From Bacilli bacterium (GTDB lineage: Bacteria > Bacillota_I > Bacilli_A > ML615J-28 > CAG-313), in assembly GCA_900752975.1 (NCBI GenBank), contig CAADXH010000099.1:1-7528 (forward strand): DNA of 7,528 nucleotides, read 5' to 3'. Positions 5,744-7,528 of the stretch are shown here, piece after piece; position 1 is the stretch's first letter; each line of letters starts with the position of its first letter. The notes beneath the pieces were generated by a model. The model had not been told where the DNA came from and did not search any database. It worked only from the letters and a program-made list of their open reading frames with translations. Both the position numbers and the translations under genes were made by a program.

Positions 5744-7153
5744 CTAAACAAACAATTTTTCCTTATCAAAATTACATCCTAAATCTCTCATAACACAATA
5801 ATCTCTCATCATGTTATCTATGTGACCACGAATTAATGCACAGTTTTGTAACTTTTTTTCAGCAGACAGTTCTTCCAAATTATCTGCTTGAACTGCACAA
5901 GCAGAACAAAACCTAAATGCCCAACATTGCTTGCATTCTTTTTCAGTTAATTTTCCAATATTCAATAAAGCTCTAGCTTTATCAATATCAAAACCTGTAT
6001 CTATATGTCCCATTCTTACTGCCTTTGACGCTTCGCTCACTCGTTCACAAGGATATAAGTTTCCTTCTACATCAACAAATAGTCTCTGTATACCTGGTAC
6101 ACATGGTCCAGAATGATGATCTCTTTTTATTGTTAAAGAAGATGGCATTTTTGTTTTATCATGTATTTCCTTCAAACTATGAAAACCATGTGAAACAAGT
6201 TTTGATACGCTTCCATTCTCCAATCTTCCTAATTTTTGAAGATACATTTTAAATATTTCATAACTAAATTTTTCCCTATACTCTTCATCTGTTGCCACTT
6301 CATCCTTACGATAATATTCAGAAATAAGATTTGCCTGTATATAAAAGTCTTTAACTGTTTTATAATCAGAAAAGAAATTACTAGTACAATCAAAATCTGT
6401 AGTCGGATCTATAACAGCATTAATATGTACTCTTTCCATATAATCTGGATACTGTGTTTGTATTTTTTCAAGAATTTGCATTACTACACTAAATGTACCA
6501 GCACCATTTGCAGCAAATACTCTATTTTTATCATGAGCCTGTCGATCTCCATCTAAACTCACCGTTAAGCTAAACTCATTATCATATAGAAATTTCAAAA
6601 CTTCATCTGTTATAAGTGTTGTATTTGAAGTTATATTAAACATCAATTCTTTACCTATGCTCTTTTTCTTTGCATACTTAACACATTCCTTTATCAAATC
6701 TAATTCAAGTAATGGTTCTCCACCGTAAAATCCAAGAGAAACCCTATCACGATCTATAGAATGATCAAAAAGAAAATCAATTGCCTTAAATGCAATTTCC
6801 TTACTCATTCTCTTACTACTATGGACACGATTATCATAACTACCAGAATAAGCACAATATTTACAACGCAAATTGCACCCCTGTGTGACTTGTAACGCAA
6901 TTGTACCTATACAACGCTCCAAAGAATATTCCAATGTAGAATCCATCGGATGCACCATTTCAAAATCTGCTCTATCTTTTAAATATCCTCTATCTCTTAA
7001 TTTTTCTATAGCTGGTGTGAACTCTTTATATCCACTTTGCATATATTTCTCAAGTTCAAAATACAAATCCTCTTTAAGATTTATAATTACATTTGTATTT
7101 GCATCAAACATATACCTCTTCCCACCAGCAGTAAATGTATGAAAAACCGGCAT
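5744..7153 (-). CDS. ccpM: Cys-rich peptide radical SAM maturase (CcpM type, SPASM domain)
   Basis: The 469-residue product is a radical SAM enzyme that should reduce S-adenosylmethionine at a [4Fe-4S] cluster and modify the precursor by radical chemistry, most plausibly forming Cys thioether links; the product is not proven. Residues about 1-75 form a small N-terminal domain that may bind the precursor leader. The radical SAM domain (about 85-290) has the cluster motif CNLRCKYC (C93, C97, C100), the SAM-binding GFYGGEP (141-147), and SLDGD (199-203). The SPASM region for extra Fe-S clusters has C351, C369, C407, C410, C416, C419 and C437, in the order GPCVPG, LYPCERV and CKQCWAFRFCSACA. The length suits peptide maturases. 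The start is ATG at 7153 with GGAGG (7161-7165) 7 bases away. It directly follows the precursor gene. The symbol follows the family name; SCIFF-type maturases are relatives, but the precursor here differs from SCIFF. Confidence 0.9.
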   Translation of the reverse strand: MPVFHTFTAGGKRYMFDANTNVIINLKEDLYFELEKYMQSGYKEFTPAIEKLRDRGYLKDRADFEMVHPMDSTLEYSLERCIGTIALQVTQGCNLRCKYCAYSGSYDNRVHSSKRMSKEIAFKAIDFLFDHSIDRDRVSLGFYGGEPLLELDLIKECVKYAKKKSIGKELMFNITSNTTLITDEVLKFLYDNEFSLTVSLDGDRQAHDKNRVFAANGAGTFSVVMQILEKIQTQYPDYMERVHINAVIDPTTDFDCTSNFFSDYKTVKDFYIQANLISEYYRKDEVATDEEYREKFSYEIFKMYLQKLGRLENGSVSKLVSHGFHSLKEIHDKTKMPSSLTIKRDHHSGPCVPGIQRLFVDVEGNLYPCERVSEASKAVRMGHIDTGFDIDKARALLNIGKLTEKECKQCWAFRFCSACAVQADNLEELSAEKKLQNCALIRGHIDNMMRDYCVMRDLGCNFDKEKLFV

Positions 7154-7179
7154 ACTATTTCCTCCCTAATTATTAAACA

Positions 7180-7214
7180 GGCATGACAATATGCCCAAAG
7201 CATATTGTCATACC
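7180..7214 (-). promoter_or_regulatory. Hairpin between precursor and maturase genes (attenuator or RNA-stability element)
   Basis: Arms 7180-7194 and 7200-7214 form a 15-bp stem with a 5-base loop (CCAAA on the plus strand). Twelve pairs are perfect, and the single irregular position is G-U only in minus-strand RNA. On that strand the stem is followed by TGTTTAATAATT, a poor U-tract, so partial termination or protection of the precursor mRNA end is more likely than full termination. Such an element would give more precursor than enzyme. Confidence 0.75.
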
Positions 7215-7239
7215 CATCTTCCGCTGCATTGCTATGTTC

Positions 7240-7422
7240 TTACACCATACGAATTGCTACAAAGTCCATGTAAAATTGGGTGTATCTAGCCTGAAACAAA
7301 GCTGCTGAATTATTTGTCTGTCCAGTGCTACAAGAGCAAGTTCCATAACAACTGCAACTGCAACTGCAATATGCCTCCAATGTTTCCTGCATAACATCGC
7401 TACGCTTTACCAACTTCTTCAT
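7240..7422 (-). CDS. Cys-rich RiPP precursor peptide (CLI_3235 bacteriocin-like family)
   Basis: The 60-residue peptide begins MKKLVKRSDVMQETLEAY, a leader-like stretch, followed by a cysteine block with C19, C21, C23, C25, C29 and C31 (CSCSCSCYGTCSC). Alternating Cys-Ser residues, the position next to ccpM and the leader form match, from memory, the CLI_3235 family of predicted bacteriocin precursors. It is not a SCIFF peptide, whose cysteines are more widely spaced. After a Gly/Asn/Ser-rich spacer (34-39) comes an aromatic, Cys-free tail of about 20 residues (FQARYTQFYMDFV), so the core may sit in the middle of the peptide with a C-terminal follower. The start is ATG at 7422 with a near-ideal GAAAGGAGGTGA site 7 bases away, which suggests high expression. 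It is the first gene of the operon. Antimicrobial activity is a guess from the family name; a signalling role is also possible. Confidence 0.88.
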   Translation of the reverse strand: MKKLVKRSDVMQETLEAYCSCSCSCYGTCSCSTGQTNNSAALFQARYTQFYMDFVAIRMV

Positions 7423-7462
7423 ATTCTCACCTCCTTTCAGCGCATAATATTATATATCGATT

Positions 7463-7502
7463 ATTATAAGTTGATATAGTCAGTAAAGTCCTCAATTATC
7501 AA
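7463..7502 (-). promoter_or_regulatory. Candidate promoter of the peptide operon
   Basis: On the minus strand TTGATA (7497-7502) and TATATC (7473-7478) are 18 bases apart and fit a sigma-A promoter moderately well. A perfect TATAAT (7463-7468) also lies downstream but has no good -35 at the right distance. Either would give a leader of roughly 35-45 bases before the precursor ATG. The exact start site cannot be chosen by eye. Confidence 0.45.
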
Positions 7503-7505
7503 TTG
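7493..7505. promoter_or_regulatory. Small inverted repeat overlapping the candidate -35
   Basis: CAATT-ATC-AATTG is a perfect inverted repeat with 5-base arms that overlaps the proposed -35 box, a position where an operator could act. In such AT-rich DNA it may be chance. Confidence 0.25.
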
Positions 7506-7528
7506 TACTTTTTATTATGTTTTCATTA

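Noticed and set aside
5731..5769. Upstream ATG adding 13 residues to the TIGR04066-type protein
   Set aside because: It lies within the maturase gene, has no convincing ribosome site, and the downstream ATG has an ideal AGAAGGAG site.
7240..7422. SCIFF-type ranthipeptide precursor
   Set aside because: SCIFF peptides have six cysteines spread over about 45 residues; here they alternate within 13 residues, and the accompanying TIGR04066-type and carrier-like genes are not part of SCIFF loci.

Overview
The window looks like a low-GC Gram-positive chromosome, most likely a gut-type clostridium (Lachnospiraceae or a close relative). The grounds are the AT-rich sequence, strong AGGAGG-type ribosome sites, and a set of peptide-maturation families known mainly from Clostridia. 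The exact taxon cannot be read from the sequence.

The main content (about 7505 down to 786, all on the minus strand) is a complete-looking operon for a ribosomally made, post-translationally modified peptide (RiPP). In transcription order it holds: a 60-residue Cys-rich precursor (7240-7422); a radical SAM/SPASM maturase of the CcpM type (5744-7153); a TIGR04066-type peptide maturation protein (4624-5730); a small acyl-carrier-like protein without the phosphopantetheine serine (4334-4606, GTG start); a subtilisin-family (S8) protease with a large C-terminal extension (2774-4210); and a half-size ABC exporter (1075-2781). Spacing is tight: 13 and 17 bases between the middle genes and an 8-base overlap between protease and exporter. 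Two larger gaps exist. The 86-base gap after the precursor carries a stable hairpin, and a 123-base gap separates the modification genes from the protease/export genes. A 19-bp hairpin with a U-rich tail at 786-834 ends the unit.

Proposed logic: the precursor is modified on its CSCSCSC-type cysteines by the radical SAM enzyme with help from the TIGR04066 and carrier-like proteins. It is then trimmed in the cytoplasm by the S8 protease, because the exporter has no C39 peptidase domain, and is exported by the ABC protein. The least expected observation is that the C-terminal half of the protease looks homologous to the neighbouring TIGR04066 protein. This suggests a protease fused to a duplicated maturation-complex domain.

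The left end (1-673) is unrelated. Two tandem 27-codon plus-strand reading frames (51-134 and 212-295) are diverged copies of one another and look like real microprotein genes. A convergent minus-strand MmcQ/YjbR-family gene follows at 299-673. The stretch 674-1074 has no intact gene; it holds the operon terminator, an upstream region for the MmcQ-like gene, and possibly a gene remnant. No rRNA, tRNA, CRISPR array, transposase or integrase was seen. No dedicated regulator or immunity gene lies inside the window.
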